NCBI RefSeq assembly: GCF_028290785.1
Contig: NZ_JAQGJD010000209.1
Location: 1-62,512, forward strand
Source of the DNA: Tardiphaga sp.
GTDB taxonomy: Bacteria; Pseudomonadota; Alphaproteobacteria; Rhizobiales; Xanthobacteraceae
Length of the DNA stretch: 62,512 bases
Direction: 5' to 3'
Below, one piece after another: positions 7,928 through 18,387 of the stretch (position 1 is its first letter; the number at the start of each line of letters is the position of its first letter). The notes under the pieces were generated by a model. That model was given only the letters and a program-made list of their open reading frames with translations. It was not told the origin of the DNA and ran no database searches. The position numbers were made by a program, and so were the translations under genes.

Positions 7928-10900
7928 TCACTCCGCCGCGATCATCTGCTGCGTTCGCCACTGCCCGAGCAGTGCGCGCAATGAGGCCGGCTTCACCGGC
8001 TTGTTCAGCACCGCTATGTTGTCCTGCCGCGCTGCCGCCCGCACATGCGGGCTCCGGTCGGCGGTGATCAGGATCGCCGGAATGCTCTCCCCGAAGCGGC
8101 CGCGGATCTCGCGGATCGCGGCGACGCCGTTGCCGCGGTCGAGGTGATAATCGACCAGCAGGCCGGTCAGCCGCCGGCCGGAGGCTTCGATCTCAGCAAT
8201 CGCCGCTACCGCGGCTTCCGGGTCGGAGACGGCGACGACCTCCGCGCCCCAGGCCGTGAGCAGGGTCTTCATGCCATCGAGGATCGCAGGGTCGTTCTCG
8301 ATGCAGACGATCAGCGTACCGGACATCGGCGACTTTGACAGCGGCGTCGAGCTGGTCACTGCGGTGGTGTGGTTGATCGCCTTGGCGACCGGTACCGTCA
8401 CCGAGAAAAATGAACCGCCGCCGCGGTTGGAATCCAGCGCGATGCCGTGGTTGAGCACCGAGGCCAGTCGCTTCACGATCGATAGCCCGAGGCCAAGGCC
8501 GCGGGCGATTCGCGCGCCCTGCTCGAGGCGGTGGAATTCCTTGAAGATTTCGCCGCGCTTCAGAATGGGGATGCCGACGCCGGTATCGTAGATGCCGATC
8601 TGCAGCGACGTGCCGCGGCGCCGGCAGCCGACCAGCACGCGGCCGTGCGGCGTGTACTTGATGGCGTTGGAGATCAGGTTCTGCAGCAGCCGGCGCAGCA
8701 TCAGGCGGTCGGACTCCACCGGCAGCGAGCACGGCACGAAGGCCAACGCCACGCCGCGGGCGCGCGCGATCGGCGCGTATTCGATTTCCAGCGAGCGCAT
8801 CAGGTCGCCGATCCGGAAACTGGAGATCGACGGATTCATTGCGCCGGCGTCGAGCCTGGAAATGTCGAGCAGGGCGCCGAGGATTTCCTCGATGGCTTCC
8901 AGGGAGTCGTCGATGTTCTCCACCAGCCGCGCGTCTTCGCCGCCGCTCTGCCGCTCCACGAGGCTGGTGACATACAGCCGCGCCGCGTTCAGCGGCTGCA
9001 GGATGTCGTGGCTGGCGGCGGCGAGAAACCGCGTCTTCGAGATGTTGGCGTCTTCCGCAGTGCTCTTGGCCTGCGCCAGTTCGGAGTTCAGCCGGGTCAG
9101 TTCCTCGGTGCGGTCGCGCACGCGCTTTTCCAGCGTCGCATTGGCGCGCTCCAGCGCTTCGGCGGCCTCGAAACTCGGCGTCACGTCGGAGAAGGTCAGC
9201 ACCAGGCCGCCGTCCGGCATCCGGTTGGCGCGAACCTCGATGACGATCTGACGGTCCGGCAGGCGCTCCAGATAGGGCTCGCCTTCGGTGGTGTAGGCGG
9301 TCAGCCGCGCCTGGGTCAGGGTTTCGTTGTGGCCCTGGGTTGCGGCGTTCTGCAGACCGATGAACTCCAGGATCTCGCGCAGCGGAATGCCGATCTGCAC
9401 GATCTGCGGCGGCAGGCCGAGAATGTCGCCGAAATGCCGGTTGGACACGATCAACTGCAGGTCGGGATTGAACACCGCAATGCCCTGGCGGACGTGATTG
9501 AGCGCGGTCTGCAGGATCTCGCGGTTGAAGTGCAGCGCGGCGTGGGAATCGTCGAGCAGTTTCAGCGCGACCTTGGCGGAGACGGTGCGCTTGCGCAGCA
9601 GCAGCGACATCACCATGCGCGAGGAGGCGGCGCCGATCGACGACGCGATCAGATGCTCGGCGTGCTGCAGCAGTTCGAAATCCGCGGGGGCTGCCGGATC
9701 GAGATCGACGCGGCGACGGGTGGCGAAGGTGTCGAAGGATTCACGTGCGTGGTCGGGACCGAGATATTGCGTCACGGTGGCCAAGATGTCCTGGACCGTC
9801 ACCGTGGTACGCCAGCGCCGGAACGCCGGCGTGATCGGCGCCAGCGTGTTCGGCACGAACACGTCTGCCTGCAGCCGCTCGATCGAGGACGGCGCGCGCA
9901 TCAGCGATAGCACGATGTAGGTGAGGATATTGAGCGACAGGCTCCATAGCGTGCCGTGCATCAGCGGTGGCAGGTCGGCGCCGAACAGATCCTGCGGCCG
10001 CAGCGCCTCGATGCCGAACGGGCCATGCTGCAGCAGCATCATGCCGGCGGTGTTGCCTTCGAGAAAACTCGGAATGAACAGCGTATAGGCCCAGACGATG
10101 AAGCCGACCACCATGCCGCCCATCGCACCGCGGGCAGTGGCGCGGCGCCAGATCAGGCCGCCGAAGAACGCGGGCGCGAATTGCGCGATGGCTGCGAACG
10201 ACAGCAGGCCGATAGCGGCAAGCTGGGTGTTGCCGAGCGCGCGGAAGTAAAAATACGCCATCACCATGATGGCGAAGATCGCGAAGCGGCGCACCCGGAG
10301 CAGCAGGTTGCCGAAGTCCGTCTGCGCCGTCTGGTTGTGCGGGCTGCGCCGCAGCACGAGCGGCAGCACGAGGTCGTTCGACACCATGATCGCCAGCGCC
10401 ACGCATTCCACGATCACCATCGCGGTTGCGGCCGACAGGCCGCCGATGAAGACCACCATGCTGAGGAAGGTCGAGCCGGCCTCGATCGGCAGCGCCAGCA
10501 CATACATGTCGCTGTCGACGGCGCCGAACGGGAAGGTGACGAGTCCGGCCAGCGCAATCGGGATCACGAACAGGTTGATGGCGACGAGATAGAGCGGAAA
10601 CAGCCAGCGAGCGCGGCCGACTTCGGCGTCGCTGGAATTCTCCACTACGCTGACGTGGAACTGGCGCGGCAGCAGCATGATGGCGCAGAACGACAGCAGC
10701 ACCATGGTGAGGAAGTTGCCGAGCGACGGCGAATAGTTGATCGCCCGTATCGCCTCGGGCGTCTTCATCGCGCGCTCGATCAGTTCCGTGGGGCCGAACA
10801 TCCAGAACGTCACGAAGGCACCGGCCGCGAGGAACACGAACAGCTTGACGATCGACTCAGTGGCAACCGCCAGCATCAGGCCGTGCTGATGCTCCGTCGC

Positions 10901-11446
10901 ATTGGTCTGCCGGGTGCCAAACAGCACGGCGAATACGGCCATGGCGACCGTCACCAGCAGCGCCATGTCGCCGACCACGGGCACGCCCGCAATCGCCTTA
11001 TCCTCGCCGAGGATGGTTTCCAGCGATGACGCCACCGCCTTCAATTGCAGCGCGATGTAGGGCACCGAACCGATAATGGCGATCACGGCCACGGTGGCGG
11101 CCACCGCCTGGCTCTTGCCGTAACGGGCGGCGATGAAGTCGGCGATCGAGGTGATATTCTGCGTCTTGGCCAGATGGATCACCCGGCGCAGGATCGGCGT
11201 GGCGCACCCGATCATCAGGATCGGCCCGACATAGATCGCGAGGAACTCGACGCTGGTGCGGCTGGCGAAACCGACCGAGCCGAAGAATGTCCAGGAGGTG
11301 CAGTAGATCGCCAGCGACAGCGGGTAGATCAGCGCGCCGGCGCGGTCACGCTGAAACAGCGCAATGCGGTCGCCGTAGCTGGCGACGCAAAACAGAAACC
11401 CGATGTAGCCGAGGGCGGCAACGATCACGCCCCAGTCATGCAGCAT
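7928..11446 (-). CDS. Hybrid histidine kinase fused to a sodium:solute symporter domain (CrbS-like)
   Basis: 1172 aa. The N-terminal half (about 1-515) is a 12-13-helix sodium/solute symporter (SSS) fold. A linker that may be a STAC-type region (about 545-620) leads to a PAS-like domain (640-755) and coiled coil. HisKA has His813 (ASHDILQP). The ATPase domain has the N-box around Asn926, DTGVGIP and GLGLGLS. The C-terminal receiver has Asp1099 (LLVDYHLD). It probably senses a transported or bound metabolite and signals to the LuxR-type regulator at 7108-7785. In CrbS-type systems acetate metabolism is the output; the ligand here is not known. Confidence 0.92.
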   Translation of the reverse strand: MLHDWGVIVAALGYIGFLFCVASYGDRIALFQRDRAGALIYPLSLAIYCTSWTFFGSVGFASRTSVEFLAIYVGPILMIGCATPILRRVIHLAKTQNITSIADFIAARYGKSQAVAATVAVIAIIGSVPYIALQLKAVASSLETILGEDKAIAGVPVVGDMALLVTVAMAVFAVLFGTRQTNATEHQHGLMLAVATESIVKLFVFLAAGAFVTFWMFGPTELIERAMKTPEAIRAINYSPSLGNFLTMVLLSFCAIMLLPRQFHVSVVENSSDAEVGRARWLFPLYLVAINLFVIPIALAGLVTFPFGAVDSDMYVLALPIEAGSTFLSMVVFIGGLSAATAMVIVECVALAIMVSNDLVLPLVLRRSPHNQTAQTDFGNLLLRVRRFAIFAIMVMAYFYFRALGNTQLAAIGLLSFAAIAQFAPAFFGGLIWRRATARGAMGGMVVGFIVWAYTLFIPSFLEGNTAGMMLLQHGPFGIEALRPQDLFGADLPPLMHGTLWSLSLNILTYIVLSLMRAPSSIERLQADVFVPNTLAPITPAFRRWRTTVTVQDILATVTQYLGPDHARESFDTFATRRRVDLDPAAPADFELLQHAEHLIASSIGAASSRMVMSLLLRKRTVSAKVALKLLDDSHAALHFNREILQTALNHVRQGIAVFNPDLQLIVSNRHFGDILGLPPQIVQIGIPLREILEFIGLQNAATQGHNETLTQARLTAYTTEGEPYLERLPDRQIVIEVRANRMPDGGLVLTFSDVTPSFEAAEALERANATLEKRVRDRTEELTRLNSELAQAKSTAEDANISKTRFLAAASHDILQPLNAARLYVTSLVERQSGGEDARLVENIDDSLEAIEEILGALLDISRLDAGAMNPSISSFRIGDLMRSLEIEYAPIARARGVALAFVPCSLPVESDRLMLRRLLQNLISNAIKYTPHGRVLVGCRRRGTSLQIGIYDTGVGIPILKRGEIFKEFHRLEQGARIARGLGLGLSIVKRLASVLNHGIALDSNRGGGSFFSVTVPVAKAINHTTAVTSSTPLSKSPMSGTLIVCIENDPAILDGMKTLLTAWGAEVVAVSDPEAAVAAIAEIEASGRRLTGLLVDYHLDRGNGVAAIREIRGRFGESIPAILITADRSPHVRAAARQDNIAVLNKPVKPASLRALLGQWRTQQMIAAE

Positions 11447-11534
11447 CGCGCAGGCTCCGTGCGGCGGGCGCAGGCCCGTCCGTCAGGGAAAACCTAGCGT
11501 GTTGCGAGGATGCAAGCGACAGGGAATCTACGCT

Positions 11535-11584
11535 GTCATTCCGGGGCGAGAGCGGCGAAGCCCGCTGATGCATCCCGGAGTGAC
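11535..11584. repeat. Short palindromic repeat, ATTCCGGGGCG family (copy 2)
   Basis: GTCATTCCGGGGCG at 11535-11548 is answered by a diverged CATCCCGGAGTGAC at about 11571-11584. It is a truncated member of the family at 7804-7912, located between hemA and the hybrid kinase gene. Confidence 0.6.
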
Positions 11585-11590
11585 CAAGGA

Positions 11591-12820
11591 CTACTCCGCG
11601 GCCAGCGCCTTGGCGCGCAACGGCAGGCCGAGTTGCTCCCACACATGAACCAACGCTTCGGCCAAATGGTCGATCAGCGCGTCGTCGTGGTACGGCGACG
11701 GCGTGATGCGCAGCCGCTCGGCGCCCTTGGCGACGGTGGGGTAGTTGATCGGCTGGATGTAGATGCCGTGATCCTCCAGCAGCAGGTCGCAGGCCTTCTT
11801 GCAATGCTCGGGATCGCCGACGAACACGGGTACGATATGGGTGTCGCTCGACATCACCGGCAGGCCGGCGGCATTGAGGATCGCCTTGACGCGTGCGGCG
11901 CGGTCCTGGTGACGGTCCCGCTCCCAGCTCGAGGTCTTGAGATGGCGGATCGCCGCGGTCGCGGCCGAGCAGATCGCCGGCGGCAACGCGGTGGTGAAGA
12001 TGAACCCCGGCGCGTAGGAGCGCACCGCATCGACGATGTCCTTGCTCGCCGCGATATAGCCGCCGAGGCAGCCGAACGCTTTCGCCAGCGTGCCTTCGAG
12101 AATATCGATGCGGTGCATGACGCCGTCGCGCTCGGCGATGCCGCCGCCGCGCGGGCCGTACATGCCGACGGCGTGGACTTCATCCACGTAGGTCATGGCG
12201 CCGTAGCGCTCGGCGAGATCGCAGATCCTGGCCAGCGGCGCGACGTCGCCGTCCATCGAATACAGGCTCTCGCAAGCGATCAGTTTCGGCCGCGCCGGAT
12301 CCGCGGCAGCCAGTAGCTCCTCAAGGTGCGCGACATCGTTATGGCGAAACACCTGGCGTTCGCAGCCGGACTGCCGGATGCCTTCGATTATCGAATTATG
12401 GTTGAGCGCGTCCGACAGGATCAGGCAATTGGGCATCAGCTTGGCCAGCGTCGAGATGCCGGTCTGGTTCGAGACGTAGCCCGAGGTGAACAGTAGCGCC
12501 GCTTCCTTGCCATGCAAATCGGCAAGTTCTTCTTCCAGCTGCACCAGCGGATGATGGGTGCCGGCGATGTTGCGGGTGCCGCCGGCACCGGTGCCGACGC
12601 GCGTCGCCGTTTCCACCATGGCGCCGACCACCTTCGGGTGCTGGCCCATGCCGAGGTAATCGTTGGAGCACCAGATCACGACGTTACGGGGGCCCTTCGG
12701 CGTGTGCCAGACCGCGTGCGGAAAGCGGCCGGCGATGCGCTCGAGATCGGCGAACACGCGGTAGCGTCGCTCGTCATGCAGGCGATCGAGGGCGTCACTG
12801 AAGAACTTGCTGTAATCCAT
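11591..12820 (-). CDS. hemA: 5-aminolevulinate synthase
   Basis: 409 aa, the same length as Bradyrhizobium HemA. It condenses glycine and succinyl-CoA to 5-aminolevulinate, the first step of haem synthesis by the C4 (Shemin) pathway. The PLP Lys is Lys247 ([12 protein letters not shown]). Asp213 and His216 (YVDEVHAVG) hold the cofactor ring, and the glycine-loop motif [10 protein letters not shown] is at about 76-85. The ATG at 12820 matches the family N-terminus MDYSKFF. A FixK/FNR-type box lies about 140 bp upstream. Confidence 0.97.
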   Translation of the reverse strand: MDYSKFFSDALDRLHDERRYRVFADLERIAGRFPHAVWHTPKGPRNVVIWCSNDYLGMGQHPKVVGAMVETATRVGTGAGGTRNIAGTHHPLVQLEEELADLHGKEAALLFTSGYVSNQTGISTLAKLMPNCLILSDALNHNSIIEGIRQSGCERQVFRHNDVAHLEELLAAADPARPKLIACESLYSMDGDVAPLARICDLAERYGAMTYVDEVHAVGMYGPRGGGIAERDGVMHRIDILEGTLAKAFGCLGGYIAASKDIVDAVRSYAPGFIFTTALPPAICSAATAAIRHLKTSSWERDRHQDRAARVKAILNAAGLPVMSSDTHIVPVFVGDPEHCKKACDLLLEDHGIYIQPINYPTVAKGAERLRITPSPYHDDALIDHLAEALVHVWEQLGLPLRAKALAAE

Positions 12821-12958
12821 TACAAAAACCCTGAAACGGCTCAAGCGGACCTTGCTTGCCTGCTTTTTAGAGCCTTTCCAGCTTCGATGTCGAGCCGGAA
12901 TACGACTTCGGCTGCCCGCTCCGCGGAGGACCGGGTTGCTTCAGGCGCGTGCCAAAAG

Positions 12959-12972
12959 TTGATTTTGATCAA
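12959..12972 (-). promoter_or_regulatory. FixK/FNR-type box upstream of hemA
   Basis: TTGATTTTGATCAA fits the TTGA-N6-TCAA consensus of FNR/FixK-family regulators perfectly. It is centred about 145 bp upstream of the hemA ATG. Known hemA genes of Bradyrhizobium are oxygen-controlled through FixK/FnrN-type factors. The downstream neighbour on the other side (MBL hydrolase) reads away from it, so hemA is the only plausible target. Confidence 0.7.
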
Positions 12973-13010
12973 TGCGCTAGCGCCGGAAATCGGTAGGTAG
13001 TCGCGTGCTG

Positions 13011-14099
13011 TCAGGCCGCGCTGAAACGCAATATGCCATCTGGTCCCAGGGCCTGGGTCAACCGGTTCTGCGCCAGCATGTGGTTGACGTGGGCGATCAA
13101 CTCGCCGGCGGCGAAGCCGGTCTGGTGAGCATCGAGCTTGTGCTTGAAGAATACCACCGGAACCAGCTCGGCCGAGGTTTTCGCCGTGTCCTTGCAGGCC
13201 GCCGCGATCATCTGGCAGCGCTCTTCATGGTGGTCGGAGAGCTCGGTGATTCGAGTCTTGAGGCCATAAAAAGGCACGCCATGGCCGGGCAGCACCAGCA
13301 CGTCGTCGGGCAGCGTATTCGTGAGATTTTTCAGCGATTTGAGATAGGAGCCGAGCGCGTTCTCGTCGGGCTCGTGTGCCCAGACGCTGACATTGGGCGA
13401 AATCTTGCTCAACACCTGATCGGCCGACAGGAAGAGGCCGTCCTGGGCGCAATACAGCATCACCTGGTCCGGCGAATGTCCGGCGCCGGTGATGACGCGG
13501 AAGCTGCGCGTGCCGATCGCGATGTCATCGCCGTTCGAAAGCCGGACATAGGCGGCCGGCAACGGTACGGTCTTCTTCAAATAGTCCTGGCCGCGGCCGA
13601 GCAGTTGTTCGGTGATTGCCTCGTCCATGCCGTGGCGGCGAAAAAACTGTCGCGAATTCACCAGCCGCTCTTCGCTGCGGCGAACCTGGTGATAGACGCC
13701 CTGCAGGTATTCGATCTGCGACATGTAGAACGGGCACTTGAAGCGCTGCACCATCCAGCCGGCCTGGCCGACATGGTCGGGATGGGCGTGGGTGACGATG
13801 ACGCGGCTGATGGTCATGCCCTTGAGTGGGCCGTCGAACAGCTTGGTCCACGCCGCGATGGTGGCATCGTTGCCGATGCCGGTATCGACCATCGCCCAGC
13901 CGTCGCCGTCGGCGAGCAGGTAGATGTTCACATGGTTGAGGCGGAACGGCAGGTCGAGCCGGATCCACAGCACGCCCGGCGCGATCTCGACCACCTGGTC
14001 GGCGCCCGGATGGCTTTCCCAGGGATACCGCAGCTCGCCGGCGGGGCTCGAATTGGCGTCTGTCTTTGAATGCATGGTTCGGATCGCAATCTGTTTCAT
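13011..14099 (-). CDS. MBL-fold metallo-hydrolase
   Basis: 362 aa from the ATG at 14099; a further ATG at 14075 is possible. It has the metallo-beta-lactamase motif HAHPDH (104-109) in VIVTHAHPDHVG, plus later metal-ligand regions GAGHSPDQ and LPGHGVPF. The fold binds two metal ions and usually hydrolyses thioesters, phosphodiesters or lactones; the substrate is unknown. It lies 65 bp downstream of bioB and upstream of hemA on the same strand, but the FixK box suggests hemA has its own promoter. Longer in-frame extensions toward 14504 run into bioB and are not supported. Confidence 0.85.
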   Translation of the reverse strand: MKQIAIRTMHSKTDANSSPAGELRYPWESHPGADQVVEIAPGVLWIRLDLPFRLNHVNIYLLADGDGWAMVDTGIGNDATIAAWTKLFDGPLKGMTISRVIVTHAHPDHVGQAGWMVQRFKCPFYMSQIEYLQGVYHQVRRSEERLVNSRQFFRRHGMDEAITEQLLGRGQDYLKKTVPLPAAYVRLSNGDDIAIGTRSFRVITGAGHSPDQVMLYCAQDGLFLSADQVLSKISPNVSVWAHEPDENALGSYLKSLKNLTNTLPDDVLVLPGHGVPFYGLKTRITELSDHHEERCQMIAAACKDTAKTSAELVPVVFFKHKLDAHQTGFAAGELIAHVNHMLAQNRLTQALGPDGILRFSAA

Positions 14100-14164
14100 C
14101 CGGCTTACCGGGACAAAAGCCGCGGCGCCAGCCGAAACTGGGCTGCCGCCGGCGGTCGGATCGG

Positions 14165-15217
14165 TCAGCCGATCGCGCTGTTCCGCGGATGAGCGGCCTC
14201 GGGCGCGGGGTATGGCTGGACATCGTCCAGCGCCGAAGTGATGCCGAGACGATCCAGAAGGACCGCGTCGCGATTGGTCTGCGGATTCCCGGTGGTCAGC
14301 AGGACGTCGCCGATGAAGATCGAATTGGCGCCGGCGACAAAGCACAGCGCCTGCAACTCGTCGGTCATGTATTGCCGGCCTGCCGACAGTCGCACCACGC
14401 TCTGCGGCATCATGATCCGCGCCACCGCGATCATCCGGACCAACGCGATAGGGTCGGGGCGCTCGGCGGTGGCGTTGACCGGCACGCCCTTGACCTCGTT
14501 CCACATATTGATTGGCACGCTTTCCGGATGATGCGGCAGGTTGGCGAGCAGCATCAGCATGCCCAGCCGGTCCTCGACCTGCTCGCCCATGCCGACGATG
14601 CCGCCGCAGCAGACTTTCAGTCCGGCGTGGCGCGCGTGCGCCAGCGTCTCGATGCGGTCTTCCATAGTGCGGGTGGAAATGATGTTGCCGTAGAATTCGC
14701 GCGAGGTATCGACGTTGTGATTATAGAAATCCAGCCCGGCATCCTGCAGCCGCTTGGCCTGGTCTCCGGTCAACATGCCCAACGTCGCGCAGGTCTCGAG
14801 GCCAAGATCCTTCACGGCGCTGACCATCTCGCAGACCCGATCGAGGTCCTTGTCTTTTGGATTACGCCACGCTGCGGCCATGCAGAAACGGCTGGCGCCG
14901 GCTTCCTTGGCGCGCTGCGCGGTGGCGACCACGGTCTCGCGGTCCATCAGCTTGGTCGCCTTGACGTTGGTCTCGTATTTCGCGCTCTGCGAACAGTAGC
15001 CGCAATCTTCGGGGCAGCCGCCGGTCTTGATGCTCAGCAGGCTCGCGGTTTCGACGTGGTTGGGATCGAAGTTGCTGCGATGAACGCTCTGTGCCTGGAA
15101 GATCAGGTCGGCGAACGGCAAATCATACAATGCTTGAGCTTCGTGACGCTGCCAATCGTGGCGAGGCTGGTTTGCCGGAACATCGCGGCCCGTCGGGGCG
15201 ACAAACATCTTGTTCAT
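14165..15217 (-). CDS. bioB: Biotin synthase
   Basis: 350 aa radical-SAM enzyme that inserts sulphur into dethiobiotin. The cluster motif is Cys68-x3-Cys72-x2-Cys75 ([10 protein letters not shown]). Other family signatures are [22 protein letters not shown] and the C-terminal [12 protein letters not shown], which surrounds the second Fe-S site. It has a normal length and start. No other biotin genes (bioF, bioD, bioA) are in the window. MBL hydrolase follows on the same strand. Confidence 0.97.
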   Translation of the reverse strand: MNKMFVAPTGRDVPANQPRHDWQRHEAQALYDLPFADLIFQAQSVHRSNFDPNHVETASLLSIKTGGCPEDCGYCSQSAKYETNVKATKLMDRETVVATAQRAKEAGASRFCMAAAWRNPKDKDLDRVCEMVSAVKDLGLETCATLGMLTGDQAKRLQDAGLDFYNHNVDTSREFYGNIISTRTMEDRIETLAHARHAGLKVCCGGIVGMGEQVEDRLGMLMLLANLPHHPESVPINMWNEVKGVPVNATAERPDPIALVRMIAVARIMMPQSVVRLSAGRQYMTDELQALCFVAGANSIFIGDVLLTTGNPQTNRDAVLLDRLGITSALDDVQPYPAPEAAHPRNSAIG

Positions 15218-15342
15218 GGTGCGATCCTCTCACGACCAGCCGCAGATACTCACGGGCTGTTGGCAGACCTGTCCATGATTTCAGCTGCTCGAGCAAGGAT
15301 CGCCGGCCGAACGCAGCCATGCGCTGCGGGCGGCGCTGGATA

Positions 15343-17487
15343 TTACGCCGCGCGAATGTTCGACAGGAAGACGTCGATTTCACCGCGCAGAATATCGGCT
15401 TCGCGACGCAGGTCGCCGGAGGCGCCAAGCACGTCGTTGGCAGCAATGCCGGCCTCGATCGAGGCTTCGCTGACCCCCACAATGTTGCTCGATACTTCGC
15501 TGGTGCCGCCTGCGGCGTGCTGGATGTTGCGGGCGATCTCGCGCGTTGCCGCGCCCTGCTGCTCGACCGCCGCGGCGATCGCGGAACTGACGTCGTTGAT
15601 CTCGCCAATGGTCTGGCCAATGTTGCGAATGGCGCCGACCGCGGTGGTCGTGACCTGCTGCATCGAGACGATCTGCGCGCGGATCTCGTCGGTCGCCTTG
15701 GCAGTCTGGTTGGCGAGGCTCTTGACCTCGGAGGCGACGACGGCAAAGCCGCGTCCGGCATCGCCGGCGCGGGCGGCCTCGATGGTCGCATTCAGCGCCA
15801 GCAGGTTGGTCTGCGAGGCGATGGTCTGAATCAGGTCGATCACCGTGCTGATGCGGTTGGCGTTCTCGGCCAGCCCCTGCATGGTGGCGTCGGTCTGGCC
15901 GGCTTCGCCGACCGCCTTGGCGGCGATTCCGGCCGAACTGGCGACCTGGCGGCTGATCTCGGAGATCGACGATGACAGTTGTTCGGTTCCGGCGGACACG
16001 GTCTGTACGTTGACCGAGGTTTCCTCAGCGGCGGAGGCCACCGCGCTCACCAGCGCACTGGAGCGGTCGGCGGTCGCCGACATGCTCTGGGCCGTGGTCT
16101 GCATCGAATCGGCCGAGTTCTGCAGTTTTTCCAGCGCGGCGCGGACCGTGGCTTCGAAATCGACAATGCGCGCTTCGATTCGTGTCGCGCGTTCGGCCTT
16201 GGCGATGCGGTCCTGATCCTGGTCGGCGCTGAGGGCGCGGGCGTTGATCATGTTTTCGCGGAAGATTTCCAGCGAATTCGCCATCACGGCGATTTCGTCC
16301 TGCTGGCGGCTGCGGGCGATCTCGGTTTCGAGGTCGCCACTCGACAAGCGTTGCATGGCGCGCTGCAGCTGCGCGATCCGGCGCAGGATGCTGCGGCCGA
16401 CATACAGCCAGACGAACAGCGCCGACCCGATCAGGGTCAGGGCGCCCAGTCCGAGCATCATCTGAGTCGCGACCGAGATGGTCTGCCGCGCCTGCGAGGT
16501 CGAAGCTTCGGTCTCGACGCGCACTCGGTTGACGAGTTGCTTGACGCTGCTGCCGAGGCCGAGATTGAGCTTGCGGGTTTCCTCCAAGATTAGCTCGCCG
16601 TAATCAGCGGCATCAAGTTCGTTTTGGCGAACCTTGAAAACATTGATCTTGCCATCCCCCAAGGCCAGCAACTTGAGCGCGGAATCCTTCAGGTCATCGG
16701 CGCCGCCGACACCGGCGACCGCACCCAGCATGGACTTGATACGTCGTTGCCCGGCCTGGAACGTGCGTTCGATCGGGTTCAGCGCGGCGGCGTTGTTCAC
16801 CGAAAGCGCGGACATCAGGTCGGCAGCGATCAGGTTGGTGCTAGCGACGATATCGCCGACCTGGTCGATCGTCTTGGCGACCGCCGACGCGCTGTCCCGA
16901 GAAAAGTTCGGGGACAATAATGTGGAGGTCATATTGCCCTGGGCATCCATCAACGCTGGTGCCGACATCGACACGAACAGCGTCTCGGCCTCGCGCAGAT
17001 CGTCGTAGAGTTTCTGATGCTGGGCCGCGGCGTCGATCCGCTCCTGGGCCGCCGCGCCGAGGCTGCGAATCGTGTCTTCGATATTCTTGACGGTGTCGCC
17101 CAGCGCTGCAACGACGGCCTTGTCAGCGCCGAGCCGGGCAATGGCATCGAGTTTCTCAACGGCAATCTTGTGGGTCTCCCGCATTTTCTGCGAGCGTTCC
17201 TTCAGGATGTCCGTGCTGCCTGAGGCCAGCAGGGTCGGGCCCTGGCTAGCCAGGTTCTCGCTGGCCGTCGCCAGTTCCAGGCTGGCTGTCAGCTTCGGGA
17301 TGTCGCGTCCGCTGAGGTCGCTCATCATCTGGCCGAGCTGGCCCAGAATCATGCCGGCACCCACCGAGATGACGATGGCCATGCCCGCGATCACGGCAAA
17401 GGCGGCGAAAAGGCTGCCCCGGATGCCCCAGCGCGGCCGTGAAATACGAAGCCGCGCAAATTTCCCGATGATCGACGTCAATGCCAT
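15343..17487 (-). CDS. Methyl-accepting chemotaxis protein
   Basis: 714 aa. The first membrane helix is at about 24-48, followed by an all-helical periplasmic sensor of about 290 residues. A second helix (342-362), a HAMP domain (363-416) and the methyl-accepting signalling domain (about 450-700) follow. The signalling hairpin tip reads [20 protein letters not shown]. The chain ends IRAA, without the C-terminal pentapeptide tether for CheR/CheB. The ATG at 17487 removes a non-hydrophobic leader present in a longer frame. The ligand is unknown. No che genes are nearby. Confidence 0.92.
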   Translation of the reverse strand: MALTSIIGKFARLRISRPRWGIRGSLFAAFAVIAGMAIVISVGAGMILGQLGQMMSDLSGRDIPKLTASLELATASENLASQGPTLLASGSTDILKERSQKMRETHKIAVEKLDAIARLGADKAVVAALGDTVKNIEDTIRSLGAAAQERIDAAAQHQKLYDDLREAETLFVSMSAPALMDAQGNMTSTLLSPNFSRDSASAVAKTIDQVGDIVASTNLIAADLMSALSVNNAAALNPIERTFQAGQRRIKSMLGAVAGVGGADDLKDSALKLLALGDGKINVFKVRQNELDAADYGELILEETRKLNLGLGSSVKQLVNRVRVETEASTSQARQTISVATQMMLGLGALTLIGSALFVWLYVGRSILRRIAQLQRAMQRLSSGDLETEIARSRQQDEIAVMANSLEIFRENMINARALSADQDQDRIAKAERATRIEARIVDFEATVRAALEKLQNSADSMQTTAQSMSATADRSSALVSAVASAAEETSVNVQTVSAGTEQLSSSISEISRQVASSAGIAAKAVGEAGQTDATMQGLAENANRISTVIDLIQTIASQTNLLALNATIEAARAGDAGRGFAVVASEVKSLANQTAKATDEIRAQIVSMQQVTTTAVGAIRNIGQTIGEINDVSSAIAAAVEQQGAATREIARNIQHAAGGTSEVSSNIVGVSEASIEAGIAANDVLGASGDLRREADILRGEIDVFLSNIRAA

Positions 17488-17616
17488 GATGACCGTTCCC
17501 GCGTGTCCACTAAATCCGTGGATCGAATGCGGCGGCAGTATCACGGTACCCGGTTAAGAAATCGGGAAGGCGGGCCAAAATTCGATTCGCGGCCGGCGGA
17601 TCGACGCCGCGCAAAC

Positions 17617-17644
17617 AAAAAGGCCGGCGCAAGCGCCGACCTTT
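17617..17644 (-). terminator. Intrinsic terminator of the porin gene
   Basis: The stem GGCCGGC (17622-17628) pairs with GCCGACC (17635-17641), with one G-U wobble in the minus-strand RNA. A run of five T follows in minus-strand sense (17617-17621). It sits about 30 bp past the porin stop codon and separates it from the chemoreceptor gene. Confidence 0.8.
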
Positions 17645-17673
17645 TCTCATCAGATCGTTAGATCAGACGAAGA

Positions 17674-18387
17674 TCAATACTTCGCGAGGATCGGGCCACC
17701 GAGGTTGAAGCGGTAGTTCAGGCCAGCCTTGACGGTGTGCTCGTCGTTGCGGGTCGAACCGTAAGCAACCAGCGGAGCGGTGCCGAAGGAGGTCTTGCCG
17801 AAGTCGTAGTACTGGTACTCAACCTTGCCCGACCAATTCTGGGTGAACAGGTATTCCAGGCCGGCGCCGACGGTGTAGCCGTCCTTGTTGCCGTTGATGG
17901 CAATCGCGGTCGGACCGACAACCGAACGGTTCAGGTCGGCGTAAGCGTAACCGCCCTTAACGTACAGCAGTGCGGGACCCCAGGTGTAACCGACGCGGCC
18001 GGTGACCGAGCCAATGCCCTTCAGGTTGCTGGTGAAGCTGTAAGCCGCGTTCGGAGCGGGGAACACGATGGCGTTGTTGTTGTTGCCGGTCCAGCTGTAG
18101 TTCGCTTCAACACCGAACACCCAGTTCGGAGCGAACTGATAGTCGTAGCCGCCCTGAACGCCGCCCATGAACTGGCCATCGTTGTTGCTGCTGGAAACGC
18201 CGGCGAAGCCGTTGTTGCCCGAGAACGCGCCGCCGACGTGGCCGCCGATGTAGAAACCGGTCCAGTTGTAGATCGGGGCAGCGACGTAGGCCGGAGCCTT
18301 CGTGTAGGGGCGAGCGGCGAGATCGGCGGCCGAGGCGGTCGCGGTCAAGGCGATCAGGGCAACGGTGCCGAGAAGGAAGTTCTTCAT
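17674..18387 (-). CDS. Omp25/Omp31-type outer-membrane beta-barrel protein
   Basis: 237 aa with a signal peptide (about residues 1-21, TATASAADLAARPY). It continues as alternating aromatic beta strands of an 8-stranded porin-like barrel, with YNWTGFYIGGHVGGAF at the start, GGYDYQFAPNWVFGVEANYSW in the middle and GLNYRFNLGG near the C-terminus. This family is abundant in the outer membrane of rhizobia. GGAG precedes the ATG at 18387. A TTAA array about 150 bp upstream hints at cell-cycle control. Confidence 0.93.
   Translation of the reverse strand: MKNFLLGTVALIALTATASAADLAARPYTKAPAYVAAPIYNWTGFYIGGHVGGAFSGNNGFAGVSSSNNDGQFMGGVQGGYDYQFAPNWVFGVEANYSWTGNNNNAIVFPAPNAAYSFTSNLKGIGSVTGRVGYTWGPALLYVKGGYAYADLNRSVVGPTAIAINGNKDGYTVGAGLEYLFTQNWSGKVEYQYYDFGKTSFGTAPLVAYGSTRNDEHTVKAGLNYRFNLGGPILAKY

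Noticed and set aside
8531-9910. Plus-strand 459-aa frame antisense to the hybrid kinase.
   Set aside because: Entirely antisense to a well-supported kinase.
12821-15342. Riboswitch upstream of hemA or bioB.
   Set aside because: No recognisable aptamer core in either leader.
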